DNA of 64,000 nt from Prorocentrum cordatum. Lineage: Eukaryota; Sar; Dinophyceae; Prorocentrales; Prorocentraceae. Below the pieces are notes generated by a model that saw nothing but the letters and a program-made list of their open reading frames with translations, was not told the DNA's origin and did not search any database. The stretch's first letter is position 1, and the number at the start of each line of letters is the position of its first letter. Of this stretch, positions 11,301-21,869 are shown piece after piece. Location: NCBI GenBank assembly GCA_963575745.1, contig CAUYUJ010015723.1, forward strand, positions 225,501 to 289,500, written 5' to 3'. The position numbers and the translations under genes were made by a program.

Positions 11301-11465
11301 AGACGCGCTTGTATAATTGAGACTCAATCACACTCCAACTCATTCACAGTTCGATTCACTGCCGGACTGTCAATACTCAAACTCGTTTGTATTCGAGAAC
11401 TCTTGCGCTCACGGTCGACAAGTCCATGCTAATAGGTGCACATATGTGAAGCTCTACGGAGTGAA

Positions 11466-11561
11466 TGATTTTGGGCGAGGACCCTCGAGGAGCACCATGG
11501 ATCCTTGAGCCTGAAAATACACGCGCGAAACCGAAACATACACCAGGAATGGACGTCCGAG
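11466..11561 (+). repeat. repeat family K, single diverged copy
   Basis: Shares GGCGAGGACC, CGAGGAGCA, GCGCGAAACCGA and AATGGACGTCC with the two units at 5533-5728. Confidence 0.7.
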
Positions 11562-11868
11562 CAGTAGAAAGGTTCGTAGAAGGAGGGTTATCCCAAGGTG
11601 GAGTTGGGGAACGGGCGCAGCTGGATACTCACGTTTCACGCGTTTCCTTCTTCCAGGGGTCGTTCGGAGCGATTTTCCTTCCAACCCACGCTTTGCCCCT
11701 ACCCCACCTTTATGCCCCCCCCCCCCGAAAGGTGGCCGAAAGCAAGAAGTGATGCCCTCGGCAGAGTGCGAGACGTGTCCAATCGGATGGCCTCTGTCTT
11801 CGGCCGCGGCTGTACGCCACGGCCTGCTCGAGAGCTCTATCTGGACGTGTAGGGTGCTCCGGGAGGGG

Positions 11869-12036
11869 CCTTGGCTTAAGTCGGGCACGTCCCTCTACAG
11901 GGGGAATATTCGAGAATATTGGCAAACAGTCTGTTGACGAATGCTCGTGCTGTTTTGACTATTTTGATGTTTGGTTTGATTATGCGTTTTCTTCCCACAT
12001 CCGCCTGTAGGGGGACATGCCCGACCTAAGCCTTGG
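11869..12036. mobile_element. foldback element family A, copy 1
   Basis: 168 bp with long imperfect terminal inverted repeats. The left end CCTTGGCTTAAGTCGGGCAC mirrors the right end GCCCGACCTAAGCCTTGG, and GTCCCTCTACAGGGGG mirrors CCGCCTGTAGGGGGAC. The T-rich middle (TTTTGACTATTTTGATG) is non-coding. Other copies: 34440, 37568, 59214; partial at 33456 and 39210. MITE-like, no transposase seen. Confidence 0.9.
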
Positions 12037-12138
12037 CGGAAATCGCGGAAGTCAATACAACAATCTCCGACGGCAGACATTTGCGGAGGGTTGGCGAACG
12101 CCAGCGGAAGTACAAGTTGACACCAAATAGATCACAGA

Positions 12139-12261
12139 GCGCGTTCCACTACTCGCAAAGTGCCGAAGAACGCATGTTCGCCTCGATTTGATGTTTTGCC
12201 AAATCCCCGTGGCGGATCCAGGCCATTTGCGAGTAGGTATTTTGTGAGTAGTGGAACGCGC
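12139..12261. mobile_element. foldback element family E, copy 1
   Basis: A perfect 15-bp terminal inverted repeat, GCGCGTTCCACTACT at 12139-12153 and its complement at 12247-12261, encloses inner arms ACTCGCAAA/TTTGCGAGT. A second copy is at 39788-39920. It lies 215 bp upstream of the exon at 12477. Confidence 0.88.
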
Positions 12262-12476
12262 TTGTCTAATGGAAGTAAAGGCCGACATCTTCTGGGATCC
12301 CGACGTTGCACATGTGGCGGTCGCTAGAACCCTGCAGCTGCTGAAGTGTGATCGATACCATGGGGCATGATGGCTCGCAGCATGGCCATGGGAGAGTCTG
12401 TCTTACACGTTTCACATGCAGCTCTAACATGCAATACGAATATTGCATCGACGTTTATACGTCATGCAGTGGGCAG

Positions 12477-12528
12477 GCTGTTCGACCAGGACAACCACGG
12501 CGTGATACTGACCAGGGACGTGATGAAG
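12477..12528 (+). CDS. centrin-like EF-hand protein, exon d (EF3 loop)
   Basis: 52-nt exon: one base completing Arg, then 17 codons LFDQDNHGVILTRDVMK. The 12-residue loop DQDNHGVILTRD has Asp at 1 and 3, Gly at 6 and Ile at 8, but His at 5, Val at 7 and Asp rather than Glu at 12. An Asp at position 12 usually lowers calcium affinity or favours magnesium. Acceptor GGGCAG|G, donor AAG|GTCGGC. The exon joins in phase 0 to 27008, giving DVMKVCKELGE, as in centrin (xLKRVAKELGE). Each splice junction is supported by phase and by family alignment, not by transcript data. Confidence 0.8.
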
Positions 12529-13275
12529 GTCGGCTGCCCGCTCCGCCGCCCTGCGTCTGGCTTGGTGAATGCCCAACCCAGACCCAGACTGCCAAGTTAC
12601 TCCAGATTTCGCAATAAAGGGAGGGGGGTCTCATTTCGGGGGGGGTCTCTTCCAGGCTATCTCGGAGGGCCTGGGGGGGTCTGGGGACGATGTTTTGGAG
12701 GGTTCTCCCACGGGGGAGGTCTGAAATGGCTTGTCTTGGAGGGTCCAGACCCCCTCCCTTTTATTACGAAATCTGGAGTACGCACAGTGATCAGACAACG
12801 GCCGCGTCATGTCGAATCAGATGTCCTCAAGCAGTCCCAGCACAACAGGCCGCTGACGCTGGTTCAGTGCGGGCATTGCCCGTCTTTCATGTTGAGGTAC
12901 TGCGTTGCCATTCCGCATGAACCAGCCATGCTGCATCGCCTCGTAAAATGAAGAGGCGCGGAAAATCTCAATGGATGATTTGCAGCCAGAGAGTACAGGA
13001 GGGGGACCGAAAACGAAGGAGGATGGGGTAAGCGGATGGTCTCGGATGGACGCGAGCACAGGAGCGCAAACCACCCGACGTACGAAGAGAGGACAGGCCC
13101 ACACGCTAACATGGAGAGCAGGCGAGACGAACAAACCAGAGACTTGGCCAGACATACGAGAGGCCTGAAGTATTCAGAAAGGCCCATCTGGAAGCAATGC
13201 CTCGACGAGTTGCCATGATCAGGGATGTGGAGCAGCATGTAGTTGAATATGGGCTGGGTAAGACTTCGTACCCCA
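12529..13275 (+). other. start of EF-hand gene intron 4, unassigned
   Basis: G-rich stretch 12620-12760 with repeated GGGGGGTCT motifs, then ordinary mixed sequence to 13275 with no recognised coding family. Intron 4 spans 12529-27007 (14,479 bp) and contains all features between those points. Confidence 0.5.
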
Positions 13276-13560
13276 AGAGGAGGAGGAGGAGGCGGAGGAG
13301 GAGGAGGAGGAGCTGCAGGAGTGGGAGGAGGGGGAGGAGGAGGAGGAGGAGGAGGAGGAGGAGGAGGAGGAGGAGGAGAAGAAGGAGTAGGGGGAGGAGG
13401 AGGAGGAGAAGGAGGAGGAGGAGGAGGAGGAGGAGAAGGAGGAGGTGGAGGAGGAGGAGGAAGAGGAGAAGGAGGAGGGTGAGGGATGTGGAGGAAAGAA
13501 GAGGAACAGGCGGATGAGGAAGAGGAGGAGGAGGAGGAGGAGGAGGAGGAGGAGGAGGAG
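13276..13560. repeat. GGA trinucleotide tract
   Basis: Interrupted (GGA)n on the + strand with short GAA and GTG interruptions. Poly-Gly, poly-Arg, poly-Glu, poly-Ser, poly-Leu and poly-Pro frames on both strands come only from the trinucleotide. Confidence 0.95.
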
Positions 13561-13569
13561 GGCGAACTG

Positions 13570-14335
13570 AAAGGCCAGATGCCCCTTGGATGCCTCTCGG
13601 AGTCTCTTTGGATTTCGTTCGAGAGCTTCTCGGAGTCCTCTTGGGGCGTCTTGAGGGTCTCTGGCAGTCCCGGGAGATTTGGGAGCGTTTTCGAGGCATC
13701 TTGGGGGGCCTCTGAGAGGGCCTCTTGGGGCCTCCTGGGCACCTCTTGGGGCCATCTTGGGGCACCCATAGGAGCCTCGGGGGCCGTCTTTGGGCCATCT
13801 TGGAAGAAATCGATCAAATGAGGGGGCTCCTTAGTTAGAGTGCCCTCCCAGGAGGCCAGAATGTGGCCAAACCCATATAATCGATGAGTTTAGCCTCCTT
13901 GCCGAGGCCTCTTGGGTCGTCTCGGAAGCCTCTGGGGGGCGTCTTTTGGGTGGTCTTGAGAGCCACTCGGGGGCATCGTGGGGGCCTCGTAGGGGGTCTC
14001 TTGGGGAATCCTGGGCGCCTCTTGGGGCCGTCTTGGGGCACCCATGGGAGCCTCAGGGGCCATCTTGAGGTCATGCGGGGGAGACCGATCAAAGGAGGGG
14101 GGGCTCCTGGATCAGTGTTCCCCCTCAGGAGGCCAACCTGTCGCCACAGGCCTTGGCGGCCTTCTCGCCGAGGCCTTTGGCGGCGTCTTGGGTGCTGGTG
14201 AGGGGCCTCTTGGTGCCTTTGGGGGGTTTCTAGGGGGCATCCTAGGAGCTTTTCTGAAGCCTCTTGAAGGCCTACTGGGCACCTCTTGGGGCCGTCTTGG
14301 GGCACCCTTGTGAGCCGCGGAGGCCCTCTTGGAGG
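13570..14335. repeat. CTCTTGGGG minisatellite array
   Basis: Degenerate units of 10-30 bp with the core GCCTCTTGGGGC, often followed by CGTCTTGG. The same core recurs at 20990, 38090, 55650 and 63130 and, inverted, at 18800. Two sub-blocks (13740-13800 and 14030-14090) share a GGCACCCATGGGAGCCTC-like segment about 285 bp apart. Confidence 0.9.
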
Positions 14336-14339
14336 AGAT

Positions 14340-15700
14340 CGGTCAAAGGAGGAGCCCTAGTACACTAGGGTCCCCCCCCCTCAAGGGGCAAACATCTGGC
14401 CAGAACCTTAGTACAGTCAATGATGATGGCTTGCTTGCCGAGGCCGTTTTGGACGCTTTAATCTCTGACGCCCCCCCCCACCTCTCCAGACCCAGGGGGA
14501 GGGAGTAGGAAGAGGGGTCAAGCTACCCGCCCGCCCGCGAGTCGTCTGGCTCACTCCCACCCGCCCTCCGAAGTAACACCCGAGCCTGAGCATGTTCAGC
14601 GGTCGTCTTTGGAAGGACAGCTACTGGGAACCAAAGCCGACCCCAGGTGCGCGACGCTTGGGCGAGGTGCGCCACGCGTGCCAGGGACACCACGCGCGCC
14701 AGGCACCCCTGGGGCCCGAGCGTGCCAGGCACGCCTGGTGCGCCAGATACGCCACGTGCTCCGAGTGCGCCAGGTCTGCCGCACACTCCAGCCGCGCCAG
14801 GTGCGTCATGTTCGAGGCACGTGCAGAGTGCGTCAGGTGCGCCTGCGCAAGTGACAGCACACATCGGGAACCATGTTGGCCCGCGCCATCCTTGTCGAAA
14901 ACACATGCCCATCGTTGTGTCTGGTGGGCCTGCGCACAGCAGGCCACGCGCCACCACCCCCGCGGTCCCTGTCAAAAACCATTTTACAGTGATCGCGGGA
15001 TGGCCGCGCATGATCCAGATTTAGCCGCGAGGTGCAGGTTGTTTTTTTGTCAGGGATGGTAGCCCTGCGCACAACAGGGAATATGCTGGCCGCCGTCCCT
15101 GCCAAAAACTATACAAAGTGTTCGCGGGCCTCACGAGCATGACTCAAGACTTTGCCCCAAAGTGTACTTTGCATTGTTTTTTGACAGGGATGGTGTGGGG
15201 GGCCGCATCGAGCTGGCCGCGCATGCTCCAAATGTGGAGGCAGAGAGCGGTGTGTATTGTTTTTTGGTAGGGATGGTGGGGGGCGGGTCGGCATGGTGTC
15301 GGCATGGTTCCTGCTTGGACGCCGGCCGGGTCGGGGAGGGGGTGTATATTAATAAGGAACAGTGATAAACCCCCTCCCGAAGGAGAAGAAGGGGGGTTTG
15401 AAGAGGAATCTCGCTGAACAATTCGCGCCCTAAAGTGCTGGTGGGATTCTAGATCCCGTCGCTTATGCTCTAGCCCATCCTGTGTCCTGGTCCTGTGCAG
15501 AGGGCTTACACCTGAAAGCATTTGCCAGCCTGGGCCCAAAATTGTAATTTGTTGCACTGGATGTGTAGCCTATGTGGTGCAATCGATGTGGTGCATCCGA
15601 TGTTGTACAAGCTTTGTGGTGTAAGATATGTGGTACCTTCCATGTGGTTTGAGCTATGTGGTGTAAGCTATGCGGTGAAAGTTCACTCCCCCGGGGTTAT
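14340..15700. repeat. short tandem repeats of three kinds
   Basis: 14640-14870: 10-bp-like repeat of GCGCCAGGTGCGCC type. 14935-15290: three to four diverged units containing GTTTTTTGTCAGGGATGG and CCGCGCATG...TCCA, partly in inverted orientation (CCCTGTCAAAAACC). 15545-15690: a roughly 15-bp repeat of TATGTGGTGTAAGC type. No supported gene. Confidence 0.75.
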
Positions 15701-17198
15701 CATTAGCACCGCACCGTAATCAAATAGTTATGAGGGCGGTTGTCGCCGAACGATATGATTAGCACCGCACAAATGGAGCGAAAATAGATAATTCCCGCGC
15801 CCCGGCTCGGGTGGTATGAGAGTTGGGATTGGAATACGAATAATAACAAGATAAATACGAGGAATAATAATGATAATGCGAATGCTAAAAACATTCAGAA
15901 TCATACTAATAAGATTAAGAAACATGGTAAACATAAGAGCAAGAATAACAATAATGATAATCAGAATAAAATGAATAATAAGAGTGATACTAATACGATT
16001 AAGAATAATAATCATAATCCGAATTCCAATAGCAATAATAATGAGCATACTGATTAGAATAAGCATACCATTACGAGCTGTTTCTCATTATCTTCACCAT
16101 CCTTGTCCTATACGATTATTATTACCACCCCAAATGAAAAATTGTTTTTTCCAGGCCGTCGTGTGGGGTAGTGCATCCGAGGATATCGCCCCCGCCACGC
16201 ACGGCGCGTTATCTTAGCACCGCACCCGCACAACATAATTACGACAGCTTGTCCAAAAAGACAAGAAGTACAATAATACCAAGAACCAGAATAATGAAAC
16301 ACATAAGAATAAGACGAATAATGAGAATACGAACAGTAATAATAATGATCGCAAGAATGCGAATAAGAGTAAGGATGATAATGCGAATAAACATCCAAAA
16401 ACTGACGGGCTCCCCTGCTTCTTTCATCCCTCCCTCATTTTTTCATTTTCTCCCTGATCTTTGTCCTATACGATTATTATTACCACCCCAAATGAAAAAT
16501 TGTTGTTCTGGCCGTCGTGTGGGGTAGTGCATCCGAGGATATCGCCCCCGCCACGCACGGCGCGTTATCTTAGCACCGCACCCGCACAACATAATTACGA
16601 CAGCTTGTCCAAAAAGACAAGAAGTACAATAATACCAAGAACCAGAATAATAAAACACATAAGAATAAGACGAATAATGAGAATACGAACAGTAATAATA
16701 ATGATCGCAAGAATGCGAATAAGAGTAAGGATGATAATGCGAATAAACATCCAAAAACTGACGGGCTCCCCTGCTTCTTTCATCCCTCCCTCATTTTTTT
16801 CATTTTCTCCATGATCTTTGTCCTATACGATTATTATTACCACCCCAAATGAAAAATTGTTTTTTCCAGGCCGTCGTGTGGGGTAGTGCATCCGAGGATA
16901 TCGCCCCCGCCACGCACGGCGCGTTATCTTAGCACCGCACCCGCACAACATAATTACGACAGCTTGTCCAAAAAGACAAGAAGTACAATACTACCAAGAA
17001 CCAGAATAATAAAACACATAAGAATAAGACGAATAATGATAATACGAACAGTAATAATAAGAGTAAGGATGATAATGCGAATGAACATCCAAAAACTGAC
17101 GGACTCCCCTGCTTCTTTCATCCCTCCCTCATCTTTTTCATTTTCTCCATGATCCTTGTCCTATACGATTATTATTACCACCCCAAATGAAAAACAAA

Positions 17199-17242
<44 letters not shown>

Positions 17243-17510
17243 CGTCGTGTGGGGTAGTGCATCTTGGGCGTTGCGTAATGGAGGGGTCATAAATGGGGGG
17301 GTGGCGAGGGTGGTCCGAAAAGGTACCCAAACGGTACCTAAACGAGCCCCCTGGGGGTCCGGAGGGGCTCGAAAGGGGCACGAAAGGGGACAGTTTCTGA
17401 CCCCCCCATTTGTGACCCCCCCATTAAGCCACGCCCAAGCATCCGAGGATATCGCCCCGCCACGCACGGCGCGTTATCTTAGCACCCGCACCGCCAAAAT
17501 TATTCGCCCC
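15700..17510. repeat. 355-bp tandem satellite, four to five units
   Basis: The shared point GCCGTCGTGTGGGGTAGTGC occurs at 16155, 16511, 16870 and 17241 (spacing about 356-371 bp). Each unit has an AT-rich half (AATAATAAT and AAGAATAAG) and a GC-rich half (ATCGCCCCCGCCACGCACG). The first unit, at the left, is truncated and diverged. The last unit carries a poly-A run (17204-17239) and the insertion described next. Confidence 0.93.
17264..17438. mobile_element. 175-bp foldback insertion with 5-bp target duplication
   Basis: Terminal inverted repeats start TTGGGCGTTGCGTAATGG and end CCATTAAGCCACGCCCAA, extending inward to AAATGGGGGGGT/ACCCCCCCATTT. It is flanked on both sides by GCATC. The neighbouring satellite units read GTAGTGCATCCGAGG uninterrupted at this place, so the empty site is visible in the same array. 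The interior holds CGGTACCTAAACGAGCCCC and no open frame of note. MITE-type non-autonomous element. Confidence 0.93.
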
Positions 17511-17511
17511 C

Positions 17512-17904
17512 CATCGTAGGCACGGACGGTTCCTTTTCAAAGCTGTGCTCTCCCTTGCTGGGGCGCCCCTGCTCGGAAGGCCGAGCGCTGGGAAAACGTG
17601 CGGCCACTCCAGTTCTCGCCCAGACCGATCACCTGACGCAGACTCGTCTGCGTCCACAGCAGTTTCTGAGGATGTCAGGCGAGGCGCTTGTTTCAGAACC
17701 ACAAGGAGACCATATTGCGAGAATGTCTCAGGCGGTTTGCTTGTTTCGGCGAGCAGATTCGTCTGCGCTCCAGGGTAACATTTCTGGGGTGCCGGGTGCG
17801 TTATTCTTTCGCCGGAGAGGGGGGGGGTCTTAATTGCCGGATGAGGTGATGTAAGCCAATTTGTGGAATTTGACGTCGTCAGTTCAACTGCCTGCGTAAT
17901 CATC
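17512..17904. other. unassigned spacer
   Basis: GC-rich spacer with a short match to the GGCCGCAC/CCAG repeats seen near 8590. The G run at 17820-17828 is the only notable tract. No gene supported. Confidence 0.4.
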
Positions 17905-18324
17905 CCACCATCCCACCCGCAACTTGTTTCACGCCACCCATGCGGCCGCAATAGCGGTGACTACTTCCGACCGACTAGCGCATCTCTGCGGTTGCGCTAG
18001 CGCGCGCAAGCTCGCGCGAAGGGTGACCTGTTGGTTTGGCACAACCGACGTGGCCGCGATGATATCTGCGATGAGAACATCCCACCGAGTCTCAAAGGCC
18101 GCGCTTGCGCGTTGGCACTTCAGGGGTCGGTGACTCGGGCAGGCACGGTATCATGATGATGTCGCCAGCGGTCGAAACGATATTGATAGTAGCCATTGCG
18201 GTGGCGATATGATGACGATGGTGACGGCAAGGCCACACCGATGCTGGTGACGACGGCGGCGACGACGACGATAATGATAATAATGATGATGACGATGATG
18301 ATTGTTGTTGTTTACGAATGACGG

Positions 18325-18357
<33 letters not shown>

Positions 18358-18364
18358 CGATGAC

Positions 18365-18422
<58 letters not shown>

Positions 18423-18560
18423 TCAGTGTGTCGGTGGTAAGGGCGATTGCCTGATGATGGCGACTGGAGGCGATGGGCGATGACGATAACGGCAGTGATG
18501 CAGGAGCTCTTGTGAGGGTGATGGTGAAGAGGTGCCTGCGCGCGGAAATGCAAGACACTC
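17905..18560. repeat. duplicated segment, left copy, with GAT microsatellite
   Basis: Shares GCATCTCTGCGG, GGCACAAcCGACGTGGCC-like and GTCTCAAAGGCCGCGCT blocks in the same order with 21870-22330. Both copies then run into GATGACGATGG-type repeats. In this copy (GAT)n reaches about 100 bp at 18310-18425. Confidence 0.8.
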
Positions 18561-18622
18561 GGCCGATTCTGCGTTGAAGAACATGGGCTATCGTGGTGAA
18601 CAACTCTATGGCGAAATGTTGT

Positions 18623-18623
<1 letters not shown>

Positions 18624-18657
<34 letters not shown>

Positions 18658-18704
18658 TATATATACATACATACATGTACATATACATATACATATACAT
18701 ATAC

Positions 18705-18738
<34 letters not shown>

Positions 18739-18775
18739 GCATATACACATATATATATATATACATACACACCCG
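18624..18775. repeat. TA and ATATAC microsatellite
   Basis: (TA)n at 18626-18655, then (ATATAC)n to about 18775. A similar TA tract at 20470-20535 borders the other side of the 370-bp satellite block. Confidence 0.95.
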
Positions 18776-18799
18776 CGCACGAGGCCCTGGCGCCCAGGC

Positions 18800-20090
18800 C
18801 GCGACCTGGAGGGGGCATGGCGGGACCAGGGCCTCCGAGACCGCTCCCAGAGCACCCCTGAGGGGCCGTGGAGCCCCCGGACTGCCCCAGAGAGCTCCAA
18901 GACGCTCCCAGAAGCCCCCGGGGGACTTCGACAAGCCCCTCCAAGACAGCCCGGATAGCCCCAACGTGGCCCCGGATGGGTTCCAGACTGGAAATGCACA
19001 GCCCAAGAGGCCTCCAAGAGGCCTCAAGAGACCTCCGAGAGGCGTCCCGAGAGAACCCGAAGAGTCCCAAATCTTGATTTTCATTTGTTTTATCTATGTT
19101 TTTCCGTGTTTCGCGTTTTCGACCTTCCGTCCACAACAGCCGACGACGTCCCCAAGACCGCCCCAAGACCACCGAAAAGGCCCCCAACAGAGCCCCAAGA
19201 ATGCCCTAGGGAGCTCGAAAATTGCCCGGGACGAGCCTCAGACGGCCCAAGAGAGCCCCAGGACAGGCCCAAGTTGGGCCACAGAGCGGGAGCGGGAGGC
19301 CCCAAGGCGCTCCAAGACGGCCCTGATGGCCCCAAACGTGGCCCCAGATGGGCCCAACACGGCGAATACATAGCCCAAGAGCCCTCCAAGAGGCCCCAGG
19401 AGAGTTCCGAGAGGCGTCCCGAGAGAGCCCGAAGAGGCCCATATCCTTCCAGCCGTTTGTTTCAAATCTGTTTCGCTTTCTCGCGTTTTCAAGCTTCCAA
19501 CGCACAAGTACTGGAGACGCCCCGAAGATCGCCCCAGGACCGCAGAAGAGGCCCCAAAAAGAGCCCCAAGACGGCCCCGAGAGCATGAAGACTGCCTTAG
19601 AGCAGCCCAAAACTGCCCAAGATAATCCCAGGAGAGGCACAAGATGGGCTCCAGAGCGGGAGCGGGAGACCCCAGGGCGCTCCAGGACGGCCGAGAGGAT
19701 TCCGACGTGGCCAAAGAGGAGCTCAAGACGGAAAACATACAGCCCAAAAGACTTCCAAGAGGGCCCAAGAGAGCTCCGAGAGGCGTCCCGAAGGAGCCCA
19801 AAGAGGCCCACACTATTTTTTGCATTGGTTTGTTCAATGTTTTACGCTTTCTCGCGTTGTCGAGCTTCCAATGCTCGAAGACGGCCGCAGACGCCCCCAA
19901 GACCGCCCCGAGACCGCCAAAGAGGCATCCAAAAGAGCCCCAAGACGGCCCCAGTGAACCCAAAGAAAGTCCAGGAGGAGCCCCAGACGGCCCAAGAGAA
20001 CCCCAGGACAGGCCCAAGCTGGGCCACAGAGCGGGAGCGGGAGGCCCCAGAGCGCTCCAAGACGGCCCAGATGGCCCGGGCCTTCCCCCA
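18800..20090. repeat. 370-bp satellite made of inverted CTTGGGG units
   Basis: Contains CCCAAGAGGCCCC-type units, the reverse complement of the CTCTTGGGG family. A fixed point, TCGCGTTTTCGACCTTCC and its variants, falls at about 19113, 19482 and 19852, giving a higher-order period near 370 bp. Each period also repeats GCCACAGAGCGGGAGCGGGA. Long open frames on both strands repeat with the period and lack any recognised domain. Confidence 0.9.
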
Positions 20091-20189
20091 TCCGTCCTTC
20101 TTCCCTCCCGCCCCCTCCCCTTGCCTCCATTCCCTCCTCTCTCCTCTTCCTCCCCTCACCCCTCAGCTTTCGTGCTCCTCCCTCCTCTC

Positions 20190-20345
20190 CTGGGACGGCC
20201 CCGCCAGACCGCCAGATAGGCTCCGCCAGAGCGAACGGGGCATCGCTATACCCTATCATTTCACAAAGTGTTTTCCCCCTCCCACCCCTCAAGGGCGGTC
20301 TCAGCAGAGCGAGAGCGTTCTGACTACGCGTTTCTTTGCGTCGAT
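20190..20345. repeat. isolated diverged copies of the 77-bp satellite unit
   Basis: Two diverged units recognisable by GACGGCCCCGCCAGA, GAGCGAACGGGGCATCG and CTCCCACCCCTCAAGG, 15 kb from the main array at 1-4735. Confidence 0.7.
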
Positions 20346-20469
20346 GGTATAGGCCCGTGAACGCTGGAAATCGTCGTTGTGACCACATCGGAGCTTAAAG
20401 CGGCACCCGTGCCTCATCTGCGACTAGAACCTAAATGCGCGCGTAGCGCGCGCGTGGTTCTAGTGTGTA

Positions 20470-20535
20470 GTATATAGATATGTGTATATAAACATGTTTG
20501 TATATATATACATATATATATATATATGTGTATGT
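20470..20535. repeat. TA-rich microsatellite
   Basis: (TA)n with GTG interruptions, next to a GCGCGCGTAGCGCGC palindrome at about 20440. Confidence 0.9.
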
Positions 20536-20989
20536 GTGCGCTGGACGGATTTCGACCCGCGCGCGTGGCGGCGCGCGCGCGTGTGGCCCGCCTTGTATAA
20601 GTTGGTACGGGTTCGCGCACCAGGCGCCTGCTGGATCAATGCGGACACACCGCGTGGTGAAACGAGAGTGCGGTTTTGGACGAGACTGTTTAGTCATGTG
20701 GCTCTAAAAGATTTCAACAAATGCGCCTGAGCAGGAAGCGCGCAAGACGTTCGATGACAAATCTAGCGTTGAATGCTGCGTTCTGTTGAATTCGTGCGGG
20801 AAGCAAGTGTGTTTGGTATGGTTTCGGCATGTGCGCGTGTTTGCAAGTGGTTACTGGAACATGATTGTTCGAGGTGAACGAGTGCGCGCGCGTTGCGTAA
20901 TGTAATAGCATCTGGCCCATCCCGCCACCATGCCTGGGTTGTGGGCCGTAGGCCTGCAGGATGTTCGCCAGGATGTCGCGAGAGGCACA

Positions 20990-21530
20990 TCCGGGGCCTC
21001 GTGGAGGCAATTCTGATGCCTCTTGAGGGCCTCTTGGGGCGTGCTGGTGGCTTTGGGGGAGGGGCTCTTGGAGCCTCCTGGGGGCATCATGGGACGGAAG
21101 GCTTGAACTGTCGGTTCTTGCTCCCGCTCTTAGGGCCCTCTTGGGGCCGTCTTGGGGTTCTGTTGGGCCGTTTGGGGGCCCTCTTGGGTGCCTCTTGGGG
21201 GCCTTTGGGGGGCCTCTTGGGCCGTCTTGGGGCAGTTCGGTCAAGGCCGTGAAGACCGTAAAGTCCAATCTATTAAGCAGTTGCGGCTTCTTTGTGAAAT
21301 TTGACGAGAGTTGCTTTTTCAGGCCCTCCGTGGAGTGCTCTCAGAGCCCTCGGGGCGTCTTCGGCGTTTTTTCGGCTGACTGGGGGCCATCTTGGTTTTG
21401 GACCGATCGTTCAGCAATTCGGGGCCCTCCTGGGCCATCTTGGGGGCCTCTTGGGGCATTATTGGCCCGTCTTGGGGCCCTTTTGGGCCCGAACAAGTCA
21501 TGCGACCGGCCCCGGGAGCCACGCGACAAG
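20990..21530. repeat. CTCTTGGGG minisatellite array
   Basis: Repeated GCCTCTTGGGGC and CCGTCTTGGGGC units in + orientation, interrupted at 21240-21330 by a non-repeat segment. Confidence 0.88.
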
Positions 21531-21869
21531 CCTTGAGAGATTTAAGAATGTCGGGTCTGAGCCCCCTAAGCGAATTTTCTGGGTTGAAGTCGGAAACTTA
21601 GAGGGATCGAGCAAGGGACCTGAGGACCCCCCAAGTTGTGCCCGAGAACACGGTGGCGGATTTGACAGGGACGGGGGGGGGGTCGATACCAGTTGGCCCG
21701 GGATGGTGTGACTTCATAAGGAAAATGCGCGATGAGGCAGAATCTAGTTTGCAGTGTCCCAGGGCGTTCCATTAAACCTAGGGGGAGAGGGGGGGAGGTG
21801 TTTTGTCTTTTGAAACGACGTGTAGGATCTGAAGCCGTCTACCCCAATGCCCACGCACACCTCCACCCA

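Noticed and set aside
18092-20352. Frames of 160-334 codons on both strands
   Set aside because: They repeat with the 370-bp satellite, the TA tract or the GAT microsatellite and show no recognisable domain.
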